This document shows positions 44,522 through 58,526 of a stretch of 64,000 nucleotides of DNA, piece by piece. The stretch is from Candolleomyces eurysporus (lineage: Eukaryota > Basidiomycota > Agaricomycetes > Agaricales > Psathyrellaceae): assembly GCA_027579435.1 (NCBI GenBank), contig JANBPK010001211.1, forward strand, positions 1-64,000. Direction: 5' to 3'. Numbering within the stretch: position 1 is the first letter of the stretch; every line of letters starts with the position of its first letter. A program made the translations under genes and the position numbers. Under the pieces are notes generated by a model. It did not search any database. It was not told the origin of the DNA and was given only the letters and a program-made list of their open reading frames with translations.

Positions 44522-44930
44522 AGCGACGAGATCGAGAGCGAAGAGAGGTTTCAAGGGCGCGCCAGAGTACGGCGAGAGGCGAGCGGGTTATGAGAGGGCC
44601 TTTACTGAGAGGAGGAGCATGAAGGAGTTGGAGAATGCAGGTGCTGACTGAGCTATATCCATCCTTTTTAGACAACCTTATTTTTGCTTACCCATCATTT
44701 TTCCCCCTTATTTCCCCTTTCGGGCCTGCCTCTCTGACAAATATCCGTTGCCTTCCCGTTTCGTCCAGGCGCCTTCTCGGCGCTCAGCAGGCTCAGGTCG
44801 GCACCCACGTAACAATCGCTTACTCACACTCGCTGCTATCGCTGCCCACTGCTAAGACCGAGGCTGATGACTGACTGTACACAATAATCGTTTAAACAAA
44901 GCCCAGGGCTCCCTAAAATGACAGGTTCGG

Positions 44931-46451
44931 TCAGACCAAGTCGTGAGGATCCTCGTACCCGAGTCCTGGGGGCCACGACTCGGCTCCATCCCATGACACA
45001 ACGCTCGTATGCTCCGCGAGCTGATCCCATTTGTGCTTCAGCCTGACCACATTCCGACCCCTTCTGTCCAGCCGAACCGTTTTAATCGGTACCTGAGCCT
45101 CCTTGCGCTGGCGCACCATTTCGACAAACACGTTGACCTCACTCGAGGACAGGTCCCTCACGGTGAGTGTGTGAAGGGACGACCAGGGACATGTCGTGGA
45201 ATTTGAGTTGGCGTTTGAGTTTGAGTTGGGGGCAGTGGTCGCGTCGTTGACGGGGGGCAAGCTGTGCCGCAACATGTTGTAGAGCAGATAAGCGTATTCG
45301 TCTACCGAGACGTGCTGAATGTTTGGAAACGAGGCAAAGAGGTCTTCGTAGTGGACGTCATCGAATGCACATTCATTCAGATGAAGATAGGTGACGGTGG
45401 GCATCACGGGGGACTCGAACGTTTCAAAGGTACGCAGGGAGACTTGTTCTAACTTGGGCGTCGAAAGAAGCGGCAGGATTCGGTCGATGGGAGTGAATGG
45501 GGAGTGAAGTCGGAGGCGCCGAAGGTTTGGCAAGTTGATTGGAGCGGGTTGGTCTAATGGGTTGCGGGTGTTATGCCTAATGCAGAGCTCGTGAAGGGAG
45601 AGGTTTTCTAAACTGGGGAGCGATTCCAATAGTGATCGAAACTGCGCCCAGGTGAAGAAGGACTTCTCCCACCCTCCAACGTGCAGAATGCGTATGGAAG
45701 TCGACTGTGGATGGAGGCTTCCGAGAGCTGCGCCTGCCAGCCTCAATAAACACAAATCGGTAGCGCCTTTCATGAAAATCTGCGGTGCAATCGTGGGATA
45801 GGGGGTGCGAGGAGAAAAGGGTCCTTTCTCTGAGGTTTCCCAAATGTTCAGGGAGAAATGCTCCAATTTCGGTACTTCCAGATTTTGCAGCACCTTTCGA
45901 ACGATTGGTATATCTGCAATTTGCATTTCGACCGAGAGACGCCGCCAACGCTTTGAGTGGGACCCGATGATGTCAAAAAATGGGAGAAAGTCTTTGGGGT
46001 CGTCCGTGGCAAGGAAGAAATCCATGTCCAGGTAGGCGTCGCCTGACCTTTCAAGATGGGCGAGAAGGGACTCCTGAGCAGGGGCATAGCCTTCGAAGCC
46101 GTTGAACACGGTCATTGCGATCGTGTTCCAGAGCAACGGGGTGCGGAGAATGACCTGTCTCCACCTCGTGCAGACCCACGATGTATGGACCAGGAACCGG
46201 AGCCGCTGGGCGTCTGCATGTCCCGGACGGTCGAAGCGCAAGGAGGAGTGAGCAAGTCCGAACACCAGACCCAGCAATTCGTTCGGAAGAGCGTGGATGG
46301 CCACCTTGTGGTTCCGGAGTTGCGAGTACTGTGCCTTTTCGGAGAGCAACTTGAGGTCAAGCTCTTCCAGCTGGCGCAACAAATCGTTCCTCGCGGACTC
46401 GAGTTTTTGGATTGTGGCCTCGTGGCGTGCAAGGTCGGCGTCCAGCGACAT
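44931..46451 (-). CDS. F-box protein with leucine-rich-type C-terminus
   Basis: About 506 residues, intronless. Order: coiled coil (residues 5-45, HEATIQKLESARNDLLRQLE...), F-box (about 50-95, IHALPNELLGLVFGLAH, then WVCTRWRQVILRTPLLWNTI), and a long repeat region with LHVGGW, SLPSLENLSLHEL, NLPNLRRLRLHSPFT and TPKLEQVSLRTFETF, typical of degenerate LRRs. Such genes are abundant in mushrooms and act as SCF ubiquitin-ligase substrate receptors. The start Met at 46451 is chosen because the upstream frame extension lacks support and the coiled coil begins here; the frame is open further upstream. A Ser/Asn run (NSNSNANSNS) near residue 430. Confidence 0.85.
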   Translation of the reverse strand: MSLDADLARHEATIQKLESARNDLLRQLEELDLKLLSEKAQYSQLRNHKVAIHALPNELLGLVFGLAHSSLRFDRPGHADAQRLRFLVHTSWVCTRWRQVILRTPLLWNTIAMTVFNGFEGYAPAQESLLAHLERSGDAYLDMDFFLATDDPKDFLPFFDIIGSHSKRWRRLSVEMQIADIPIVRKVLQNLEVPKLEHFSLNIWETSEKGPFSPRTPYPTIAPQIFMKGATDLCLLRLAGAALGSLHPQSTSIRILHVGGWEKSFFTWAQFRSLLESLPSLENLSLHELCIRHNTRNPLDQPAPINLPNLRRLRLHSPFTPIDRILPLLSTPKLEQVSLRTFETFESPVMPTVTYLHLNECAFDDVHYEDLFASFPNIQHVSVDEYAYLLYNMLRHSLPPVNDATTAPNSNSNANSNSTTCPWSSLHTLTVRDLSSSEVNVFVEMVRQRKEAQVPIKTVRLDRRGRNVVRLKHKWDQLAEHTSVVSWDGAESWPPGLGYEDPHDLV

Positions 46452-47078
46452 GTCTAGCCTGTACTGGGGGTGTGTCAACGAATGAGCATTATTCGCCAAG
46501 AGCCATTGAGTACCGCAGATGGTAGTTTCGACGAAAGAGGTATAAGTGGAGCGACTTTGACAGAATTTGTGGGTGCTGAAGGGATAAGGAGATTTGTTCA
46601 CACACACTCTGCTCTTCACAAGCGTCACAATTCACCGGTCGCAGGCAAAACTGCCCAATGCCCTGAACATGAAGAACCTCGAATATTGAATTCATTACGG
46701 ACTGCACGGTGATTAAGAATCCATCGAAAGATATCGAAGGCCTGTGTTGGCAACTGTTACTGCACTGCTGTCCTGAGACACCTAATAGTGGAGAATCCGG
46801 GAGTGACGGGCCTCATGTTCAGCGCCCGCTTCATCCGAATCCGAAATGAAGGGCTGCTGTAAACAGGGAGCGTTTTGTCAGGTGGGAGCATGGGGGAGGC
46901 AGTGGGAAAAGCACGTGCCTAAACAGAATTAAAGTCCGCTGGGGGTTGGTCAACTTCCGATTCTCTCCCAGCCAGCTGGAGACCTCCTCTTTACGTTTCC
47001 TTGCGAGCTGGCCACNTGCCACTGCTCCAGCCCTCCCCTCCCGCCGCCCCNTCCTCCCCTCCTCGCTGTCGAGTCATC
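46452..47078. promoter_or_regulatory. Divergent promoter region with GCACGTGC
   Basis: 627 nt between the F-box (-) and casein-kinase (+) genes. A perfect 8-nt palindrome GCACGTGC at 46911-46918 is a bHLH (Pho4/Cbf1-like) core, about 160 nt before the kinase ATG. Two Ns (47016, 47051) lie in the C/T-rich leader. Confidence 0.4.
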
Positions 47079-49060
47079 ATGACCACCCCGCATGTTATAG
47101 CCTCCTCTTCCTCCTCCCACCCCCAGTCCTCGAGCAACACCGGCATTGTTGGGAACCACTACAGAGTCGGGAAAAAGATTGGCGAGGGCTCCTTCGGTGT
47201 CGTCTTCGAGGGTCAGTCGTATTTCTTCGTTTTTAGCTTGGAACGTGCAGCCCTGGGCCCATCAGCCATCATGTTCAATTTTCGTGCGGTCGCTGGCGCT
47301 GCACTGGCCACCCGGCGCTCAGGACATTGTCAGAAACTGACCCTCGTCTCTGTTTTTTAGGCAGCAAGCTGGTGTCGAACACACCCGTGGCCATCAAGTT
47401 TGTGAGTGCCCTCAGCAGCCGCACCCCAGTTCTGTTCACCAATCCATTCCCTGCAGGAACCTCGCAAGTCTGATGCCCCGCAATTGCGTGATGAATTTCG
47501 CTCATACAGGACGATGAACGGGACACGTACGTGACCACACCATTCTACAACATTCGCAGCTAATATTTGCTCTCCAGCGGGTGTTCCCCAAGTTCACTAC
47601 TTCGGCCAGGAAGGCCTACACAACGTGCTGGTCATCGACCTCCTGGGTCCTAACCTGGAGGATCTTTTCGACATGTGCGGGCGCAAGTTCTCAATCAAAA
47701 CGGTCTGCATGGCTGCTAAGCAGATGGTGCGTTCCCCCTGTCAATTTTCTGCGTCTCCTGTGCTCAGCGTTCGTCGTGCAGATCACTCGTGTTCAAGCAA
47801 TCCACGAAAAGTCACTCATTTACCGCGACATCAAGCCGGACAACTTCTTGATTGGGGTGCCAGGGAGCAAGACTGCGAACACGATCCACATCATTGGTAC
47901 GTGAATCTACTCCAGCCAGTATCTATTTTATCGACCATGGACCCTTTCCCCAGATTTTGGTATGGCCAAGCATTACAGGGATCCCAAAACCAAAGTGCAC
48001 ATTCCTTACCGCGAGCGCAAATCACTATCGGGTACCGCTCGTTACATGTCTATCAACACTCATTTGGGCCGTGAGCAGTCACGTCGTGACGACCTGGAAT
48101 CCCTGGGTCACGTCTTCATGTACTTCCTTCGAGGAGGTCTCCCATGGCAAGGACTACGGGCGGCCACCAACAAGCAGAAATACGAGAAGATTGGCGAAAA
48201 GAAGCAAACGACCCCTATTTCTGAGCTTTGCGAAGGGTTCCCAGAAGAGTTCACCATCTTCATGAACTACGTTCGCAAGCTAGGGTTTGAAGAGACCCCA
48301 GACTACGACTTCCTCCGCGAACTGTTTACCAAGGTTATCAGGACCTCGGGAGAGGTCGAGGACGGCGTTTTCGACTGGAATCTTCTCAATGGCGGGAAAG
48401 GATGGGAAGCGGGCAACGTAATTATCTTGATTATCATTTTCTGTCGCTTAAGCTTACCCCGTTCTTTAGCCTCACGCTAGCACCAACCAACATCGCGATC
48501 GGGAGCACAGACGAGAGCATGGACGGCGGTCGCGGCAGCAGGGTGCTCAGGACGGAACTACTCCCAATGGTCTCGTCCTCAGCCCTGCTCAAGCACATAT
48601 CAAGGGCAGTCGTCGACATGGTGGCGATCGTAATCAATCATCGCGCGATGTCAACAACAGTGTTCAGCCTGTAGCTCCCAACAGTCGACGAGGTAGCCAG
48701 CAACGCGACATCAACGGTATGCCAGGCTCTGGTCTTGCGACCCCTCACCCCTATGCTACAGCGCCTAGTCCGAATGGCTACCGGAACGGAAACAATGCGT
48801 ACGGCAGACAGTCACCCAATGCTCAATCTCAGCTACAGAACGGCCTTCACCCCAATGGCTCAGAGTCATTCCTTTACCAAGCTCAAGGAAAGTACGGCAA
48901 CTCACGAGACGGAACCGCCAACACACCTCAGCGCGATGCTTATGGAGGCACCCGGCAAATGGGCATCTACGATCGGGAAATGCAACGGACAGGAGACCCA
49001 ACGGAAGAACATGGCGGCAGGAAACGCGGCTTCTTTGCTGCTCTCTGCTGTCGAGGCTAG
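47079..49060 (+). CDS. Casein kinase I, Yck1/2 type (membrane-anchored)
   Basis: About 455 residues, nine exons. Ser/Thr kinase of the plasma membrane that controls morphogenesis, endocytosis and nutrient signalling. Motifs: [113 protein letters not shown] (CK1 signature), [20 protein letters not shown]. The kinase core ends near residue 310. The rest is Gln/Asn/Ser-rich and ends FFAALCCRG, whose CC is the palmitoylation anchor of Yck proteins. The last intron (about 48419-48470) is set by frame (GWEAGN joined to PHASTNQHR). Start is the first ATG after a C/T-rich leader. Confidence 0.93.
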
Positions 49061-50002
49061 ACTGACGTCGTGTCTATTTAGTCGAGATCCGTTTCGTTTC
49101 GCTTCCTCTTCGTGCGCGCCGGTTGCGCCTCACCTATTAGGCCTCATGAGTTATGCTACCTACCTCTAGTCTCCTTGTATGGTCGCAACCCGCCTCGAAG
49201 CATGGTTGATCCCTTCGTTTGACTCTCTGTCTGTTTGCGGTTTAAGTCATCGTTTCATGTAATGCTATCAACGACTTGTTCCTAACGCTCACGCTCCCTC
49301 GTTTCCCTCCCTCCATTGGTTATTCCCCCTCTCCCTCTCCAGCGACCCTATTCATCATAAGTATACCATCGCCTATCGATGTTTTCGGACTCTGGCATCT
49401 GGATTGCAATTGTTATAGCTTACATAGAGTATACCTCCACTATTGGCGACTCGAAGGAGTCGTTATATCGTCATGACCATCTTCTAGTTCCTTTCCCAAC
49501 CTAGGCCTATATATCCGTCCCCAATTATGTTTGACGCTGTCGACCTATCTCAAACCTCGTTCTCTTTCATTCATGCTTTTTATCGCTCTGTATTATGTAG
49601 CTTTATATCTTTAATTTAGCAATGGCATTTGGTTTGGACTCCTCATGTTGGACTCGGGTTAGCAAACATGGCCAAGAGCCGGCCGCGCTAGACGAGGCTG
49701 GCCCCTCTGTAATTTAATCAAGAGACGGGGCGAAGGAGTGGCGGTCATCCGCCTCCGGGGTTCAATACACCGCGTTCCCCGGACCATGCATGGGGTTGCG
49801 CGTCTCTATCCTCAACTCTATCTATACCTATCTCCCAACTTGATCTTCTGTTATCTCTCTCGCCTGCGCTGAAGGTAAGCTAGCCTAGCCTTTATGCTTA
49901 TCCTGACGAGTCGCTAAAGATAACTGCATTATAACAGCCGATAGCGAGCATCATCGTCATCATTATCATACTAAAGNAAAAAATTGGATTAGCAGAAAAA
50001 AG
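49061..50002. other. 942 nt flank: pyrimidine-rich 3' region and promoter of PFK-2
   Basis: 49270-49520 is T/C-rich (3' UTR-like), then a CGGCCGCGC element and CCCTCTGTAATTTAATC near 49700. An N at 49977 sits next to an A6 run just before the PFK-2 start. A stretch TCATCGTCATCATTATC near 49950 lies in the leader. No gene visible. Confidence 0.4.
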
Positions 50003-52689
<2,687 letters not shown>

Positions 52690-53564
52690 AGGGGTAAATG
52701 GTGTACGATATACGACATACTTAGAAATACTTGCGATTACTGTACCAATAGATGCCAACGTTGAGCCCACTGTCGTTCCGGTCGGAAAGAGCGAGTAAAG
52801 TCCGCCAAGGAAAATCGTAGTGGGTGTCTGTTGAACAGTGGTGCCTGCAGCTCGCTTCGGACTTTGATGTTCTCGGGTTGATGAGATCACGGATTCGGAG
52901 GTTTGATTTGTGGTTTTCGGAGACGAACATGGACACCTCCTCAATGGAGGTTTTGAGAAGGAGCTCAGTAGGGTGGATCCCACCCCAAAAACCGAGAGAG
53001 AAGAAGTAAAGACCGATTTGGTGGGTTGCTGCGTGTGTTTTGCCTGTTAAGATGACTACTGTTACAGGAAACCCCTGACTTGAATGTCACCGAATAGGCA
53101 GGCCAGCTTTGATGCCGCTAGTGACAAGTGACCCTGACTTCGGAATGGTGGCTGCAAATCGTACGACGGCCGTTACGAAAAGAATTCACTGTTTCTCATG
53201 ATCATTTTTGGGGGCTACGAACGGTCCTGCTCGATATTCCCGTCGAGCGCAGGGTTGCTGTACTCTGTGCTGGCGCGCTTCAAAGTTGGACGCGAGACAG
53301 CTGGCGAACGAGGGCTCGGCGAGGGTGGACGGAAATGGAGGCGGAGTGTCCGCTTTTGGGAGTTGAGCGGAATTTAAAATTAGTCGCCTGACAACTTGAA
53401 CCCCACAGTTCCCACCACAAAATCCAGTCCTCAATTCCCTCATCCAATTCCGACCAAGGTTGTTTGGATATATATTTAGACTATATAATGGCTCCTACCC
53501 AATTCGTTATCCCCCCAAGACTACTCCTCCTCCTCAGTCGTCAGTCGCCCAAACCATCGTAGCC
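52690..53564. other. Intergenic, 875 nt
   Basis: 3' flank of PFK-2 and promoter of the next gene. Minus-strand frames (52588-52983, 53186-53443) are compositionally unremarkable and lack splice or domain support. TTTAGACTATATAATGG near 53477 could supply TATA-type sequence for the 53565 gene. Confidence 0.4.
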
Positions 53565-54086
53565 ATGTCCAGTTTACTCCGTCCCTTGGCCGCTACCGCG
53601 ACACGCGCCGCCTCTAACGTCACCAGTGGTGCACGCTCCTTCCACACGCCGTTCGCCCTCTTGGGCGAGTCGCCATTGACCACGCCCTCGTCGTCATACA
53701 ACGCACAAGCTGCACATTACGAAAAGCAATACGACTACAGCAACGAGCCATTCGTGTCGAGTAGCGGTCAACGCACCTACGTCGTCTCACAGCCGGACAC
53801 CAACTACAGTCACTACCAGGTCCCTGCTGGGGCATACCCTGTATCGTCGCCTTACGTCGGATTCACCCCCGCGGAGGCACCGGTGTACAACAGCGCGGAT
53901 GTTAGCTCGACGGCTGCAGATATCCTCGCACACCCATTCACATCGCGCGCAGCAACACCCAGCTCTAGCTTGAAGACGAGCAGTCCGAAACCTAGGCTGG
54001 GAGCCCGCAATCCCCAACCGGACGGTCCAGCCGCTGAGAAGTTCTCGAAGGCCGGGGTCCAGAACGCTTGGAAGATGAGGATTTGA
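53565..54086 (+). CDS. Small predicted mitochondrial protein, function unknown
   Basis: 173 residues, one exon. The first 27 residues (MSSLLRPLAATATRAASNVT-S-GARSFHTPF) are basic, Ala/Arg/Ser-rich and contain RSFHTPF, a typical mitochondrial presequence cleavage area. The rest is Tyr/Ser/Pro-rich: AAHYEKQYDYSNEPFVSSS, TYVVSQPDTNYSHYQVPAG, a Thr/Ser-rich tail, and a C-terminal AEKFSKAGVQNAWKMRI. I do not recognise a family. The upstream in-frame Met at 53460 is rejected because the leader it adds does not look like part of a targeting signal and spans a TATA-like region. Confidence 0.7.
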   Translation: MSSLLRPLAATATRAASNVTSGARSFHTPFALLGESPLTTPSSSYNAQAAHYEKQYDYSNEPFVSSSGQRTYVVSQPDTNYSHYQVPAGAYPVSSPYVGFTPAEAPVYNSADVSSTAADILAHPFTSRAATPSSSLKTSSPKPRLGARNPQPDGPAAEKFSKAGVQNAWKMRI

Positions 54087-56538
54087 TTGGGAGAAGGATG
54101 GAAGGTGGCTTGATGGGGAGGGTTGGATCCAAGAAAGACATAACAACGCATAATGCCCGCATGACCAAAACTCAATAACTTCGGAGTGTCTGTTTGTCTG
54201 TTCCTCTTCTTTTTCTGTGTGNTTTTTTTCTTCGACTAGTATCTGGTCATCACCATCATGGTACATATAACTATAGACGAAGAGCTGGCTCGGTTATACT
54301 TATGTAGTAGTTCGGGGCTTCTCTGTGTATTTGTTCCCTCATTCCTTTACGATACGTTTCTTCAACCTTGTCATGATCCAGCATAAACAAGTAGTAATAA
54401 TCCAATTTTCACAACAGAACTGATTGTAATGTGTTCCAGGTCCGAATCGAGGCTCGAGTAGGCTGAGGTAGTTACCTCACCACTGGCGTCACGAGTCGTC
54501 AGATGAGCACCCGAAATTGGAAGGTGTGAGCACATTCATTTGTGCATCAGAACGTTTCAACTTGTCACGGCAAAGAGGACACCGATTTAATATGAAGTTA
54601 CCGTCTTCCCTGTTGCATCTAAGTTCGTAGCCGGTAAGCGGGTGCCATGATCACCGTGTTCGGGCTTGTTCGGACCGCGTATGTTGAATTCAGTGTCTGG
54701 GCTCTGGATACCCAATCGGTGTTTGCGAATTCCAAGGAACCTGAACAGTCGAACGATAAATGAATGGATTTGGGGTGCACTAGACCGGATCCCGGGTCGC
54801 CGACATCGGTAACCTTGTCCCGGTGACGGGATGTCTGTTAACCATGGTCGGCCGAAGAGAGATTTGGATGTCAAGTGGCAGGGAGAGGTAGATGGATACC
54901 AAATAGAAGAATAAATTCGATTTGGATTTGGGTTCGACTGCGCGAATACACAGAGCTAGTTGAGACGTAGTAATCGGGAACCCAGGTATAGTGGTTAACG
55001 AGAGCCTCGTATAAAATGTCAATCGGGCACACGTTCGGCTGTGGTTTCAACAGGGCGAGCAGTAGATATGCTGCCTGATCCGGAGATTCACCAAGCGAGC
55101 AAGTTGTGAGGTAGTATCGCGTCGAACCTTGGTCAAGCCGCGAAAGTAGGGAACCTGGTGTGTGATGTAGGATCCAGAGAAGCACAGACCAGGTACGTCG
55201 TGACTCGTTGATGAGATAGTGTCTCTTCCAACCTTGCTCAAGCCGCGGTAGGGATGAATCGATGTGATCGAGAGAAGTACAGACCAAGTGAGTTGTGACT
55301 CAGTTGTGAGATGGTGTCGCGTCCAACCCTGCTCGCCGGTACGTTGCGGGAGGTGGGGACCCTCAAATATCACTGATATAGGATAGCGAATCTGTTGGAT
55401 GACGATTGACTCTGTTTAAAAGTGGCGAAAGTGAGGTGCCAGAGGAGATCCAGGATTCCTGCGACTTAATCGCACCGAAAGAGAGGTCACCGAGTCCTAG
55501 GACTCGATGTGGCAACGGTTAATTGTTCGTCATCATGATTTTAATTCTGTGAACAGAGCCTGTGCTGTGAGGGAGGGGTAGTGCTTCTCCGCTAAGTAAC
55601 CGGAAATAGATGGTGCGAGTGATATCCACTGGTTTGTTTGATGGCCTGTGAGTCTGTACTGCTCAGTGCTCGGTGGTGCTCAATGGGCTGAGGCTGGGCC
55701 ATCTGTATGGGCGATGTAAAGACGACGCGGTTAAATCCTGTTTATCATCGTTAGCCGATAGGAATTGTTTCATGAGACACATACGCCGATGTTCCAGCTG
55801 AAAACTTATGGTCGAGGCTGGGGGCCCGAGTGGTGGTGGCTCCGAATGTAGATCATCATCGAGTTGTGTGTAAATCAGAGTACGAAACAGCTCACAGCAT
55901 TTCACAAGGCAAATTTGAACTGGATCCTTGAGGAAGAAAGAGGAAGAGTAAGCAGTCACCGCTGACTTCGGAAGGGAGACACTTAGTTTGATCCGGCGAT
56001 AACTCAATGATCCGTTATTTGGCTCAAGCCTCCGCTTCAGACAGCCGGCTGAAGTAAGCTCATTTCGGTGGCAATTGCAACTTCCCTCGTCAAACTGAAG
56101 AGCATTCCGCTGGGTTGACTGTTTTGGTACATGGGATCGGTCATGGGGCGAATCGAGCGGAAAACATCATATTCAAAACTTAGATGAGCTCTGGATGAGA
56201 GAAGTCGAGATATAGAGGTGCAGCTGGTACCGAACAAGTCTAATGCAGTCGGCATGTCAATGACACTCAATTTGGCGCAGAAACGCCGAATTTCAAGACA
56301 GACTCTATTTAATGCAGGGTGTGATAAAGAACTGTACATAAGATACGAAAGCTCGGAGCTTTGAAGCCAATCTGGGCCGCAATGAGGACATAGGGTTGTC
56401 AAACTTTGAGATATGACANTTTTTCGCGCGTGCACGCCACAATAGAACCGGCGCGATGTGTGAAATTGAGATCATTTCTCGTTACTTGACCACGCACTCT
56501 CACTGCCAGAGCCAGCGCTCCCGCTGGTCCACCCTCAA
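54087..56538. other. 2.4 kb gap with a minisatellite and unassigned frames
   Basis: Contains a tandem repeat (55103-55335) and minus-strand frames at 55663-56007 and 56037-56435, the latter beginning beside an N (56419). They read as loosely protein-like (TLCPHCGPDW, FRTLIYTQLDDDL) and could be the remains of an F-box-type gene, but no motif is convincing. An N at 54222 sits beside a T8 run. The sirtuin promoter is at the right edge. Confidence 0.35.
55103..55335. repeat. Imperfect tandem repeat, about 95-105 bp period
   Basis: About 2.3 units. GTTGTGAG/GTTGATGAG occurs at 55103, 55207 and 55302; (C/G)AACC(T/C)TGCTCAAGCCGCG-like sequence at 55123, 55228 and 55323; and AAG(C/T)ACAGACCA(G/A)GT(A/G) ends units one and two. 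Unit length varies (105 then 95). Confidence 0.7.
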
Positions 56539-58526
56539 ATGACACTCTTTCTTCCCCTCAACCCCAGCACTCCCTTGCCACAGTCCCCACCCTTTTTGAA
56601 CCCACCGACGGACCGCAATGCGGGGATGACAAGGGTCGTTCAGGCACTTCTCAAGGCGAAGCGAATTGTTGTCATCTGCGGTGCGTGGCTGCCTCATGGC
56701 TTTATCTACCCCGCATCCTCATTCAATCTTATCTCTTCTTTCAGGCGCTGGAATTTCTGTGCAAGCTGGAATACCAGACTTTCGCTCAGCAGACGGCCTA
56801 TTCAAAACTTTGAAGCGAGACAACCCAAGAGAGTCGCTGAACTCGGGAAAAGACCTCTTCGATGCATCCGTATTCAACGTGAGGCTTTAACTGCGCTCTG
56901 GGGTGAAAAAAGTCGTTAATCACATTAACCCGCTAGTCTGAGCACACGACGACCCTCTTCTGCCAGATGATGGCCCAACTGTCGGACATGTCACAGAATG
57001 CAGAACCTACATCCTTCCATCAACTCCTGCGAGCCCTCGACGACAGGGGACGGTTATTGCGTGTATACACGCAAAACATCGATGCTATCGAACAGAAATG
57101 CGGTCTTTCATTCGGTGTTCCAGACCCCGAAAGCAGGAAGTCCAGGGGCCGAGGGAAGACGAAAGCTACCAGCCGGTCGGACGAAGAAACCACTGATCAA
57201 TCTATGGACGGGCAGCCTGAATCCTCAACATCCAGGCTTCCTACACCTATCCCGGAAACTCCTCGTTGCATCCCCCTTCACGGCACATTGCAGTCAATGT
57301 ATTGCCAAATATGCAGCAACTCGTTCCCTCTCTCGGACTACCTTCCTTCCCTCAACGCTGGCCTTCCCCCACATTGCCCAGAATGTGAAAGCATCGAGAG
57401 GACACGGGCCTTGATTGGTAAGCGTCCCAGGGCAATAGGCAAACTGCGTCCGAGTGTCGTTTTGTATAACGAGGCCCACAACAACGGAGAGGGCGTGGGT
57501 GATGTCGTACAGAAAGACCTGATTGGTTCGTCGAAGGGGAAAGGAAGGAGTGGTGCTGACTTTCTGTTGGTGGTTGGAACAAGTTTAAGGATTCCTGGTA
57601 CGAAAAGGATGGTGCGTGAATTCGCCAAGGCCGTCAAGTCGCGGGGAACTGGGTCGGCGCCTTCGGGGAAGGAAGAAGCAGCGGGGGGTTCAGGTTCGAC
57701 TACGCCGAATGATTCTTCCAGACGATCACCCAATATCGATGAAGATCCTCCGCCTCCTGCCGCTCCCCCTCCTCTGAAAGCAGTTTATCTTAATCTCGAC
57801 TTCCCTGTCCCAACACGCGAGTGGGAGGGCGTGTTTGATGCATGGGTGCAGGGGGACGCGCAGGTTTTTGCCGATACATTGAGGGACGAGATAAAGAAAG
57901 AAGCAAAGGCCAAGCAACTGGCGTCGGAAAGGAAGAGAAGGAGAGAAGAGGAAGCTGCCGCCGCCGCCACTGCAGCGAAGGGGGAAGAAGAAGACATCGA
58001 TGTTGAGATGTTGCCTCCCCCTCCACTACCGACACCACAGTCAACCCCGAAGAAACGGAATACGACAGCTAGCGCAGCACCCTCCAAACGACAGAAGAAA
58101 GGAGGTAAAGGCCATCAGCCTGCAGTTTGCGAATCGGAGGCCGTGGAACGCTTGACTATCAGGTTACCTGCCTCAACCCCAAGCGACAAACCCTTTCCTC
58201 CACAACTGCCACTACGTACCCCGCCCCGCCGTTCATCATCTTCATACAGCCAAGAGTTTCACGGTTATCTCTCTTTGCCAACTCCAGCGACCTCTCCGTC
58301 GTCGCAGACACGCTGGCAGCATCCCAGTAGAACGCCCCCACCTCAATTGTCGCCGTACTCGTTTGATCCTGAACTGCCTTGGTCCAGTCGGGGGTCGTAC
58401 CGCCCCTCCATTTCTTCATTCAACATTCTGACATCCTCGATACGGTCTACTCTGGAAGATCATGAGCGAGATTGCTTCCCTTCCTCTAATCTGGTCGAGG
58501 TTGGGCACTATGGGTTCCCAGGATAA
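56539..58526 (+). CDS. Sirtuin, Hst3/Hst4-like NAD-dependent histone deacetylase
   Basis: About 620 residues, three exons (56539-56682; about 56745-56878; 56943-58526). Hst3/4 remove acetyl from histone H3 lysine 56 in the nucleus. Motifs: GAGISVQAGIPDFRSADGLF, the intron-split region (DASVFN joined to HTTTLFCQMMAQLSDMSQ), TPFHQ-like TSFHQLLRALDDRGRLLRVY, TQNIDAIEQKCGL, PRCIPLHGTL (catalytic His), zinc CQIC...CPEC, LRPSVVLYNE, ADFLLVVGTSLRIPGTKRMV, KAVYLNLDFPVPTREW. A roughly 55-residue acidic/Ser insert separates the NID loop from the catalytic His. The tail (200 residues) is charged, with an REEEAAAAATAAKGEEED run and PPPRRSSSSYS, probably disordered. Confidence 0.92.

Noticed and set aside
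55103..55335. CRISPR-like array
   Set aside because: The units are long, imperfect and contiguous without spacers; the genome is fungal.
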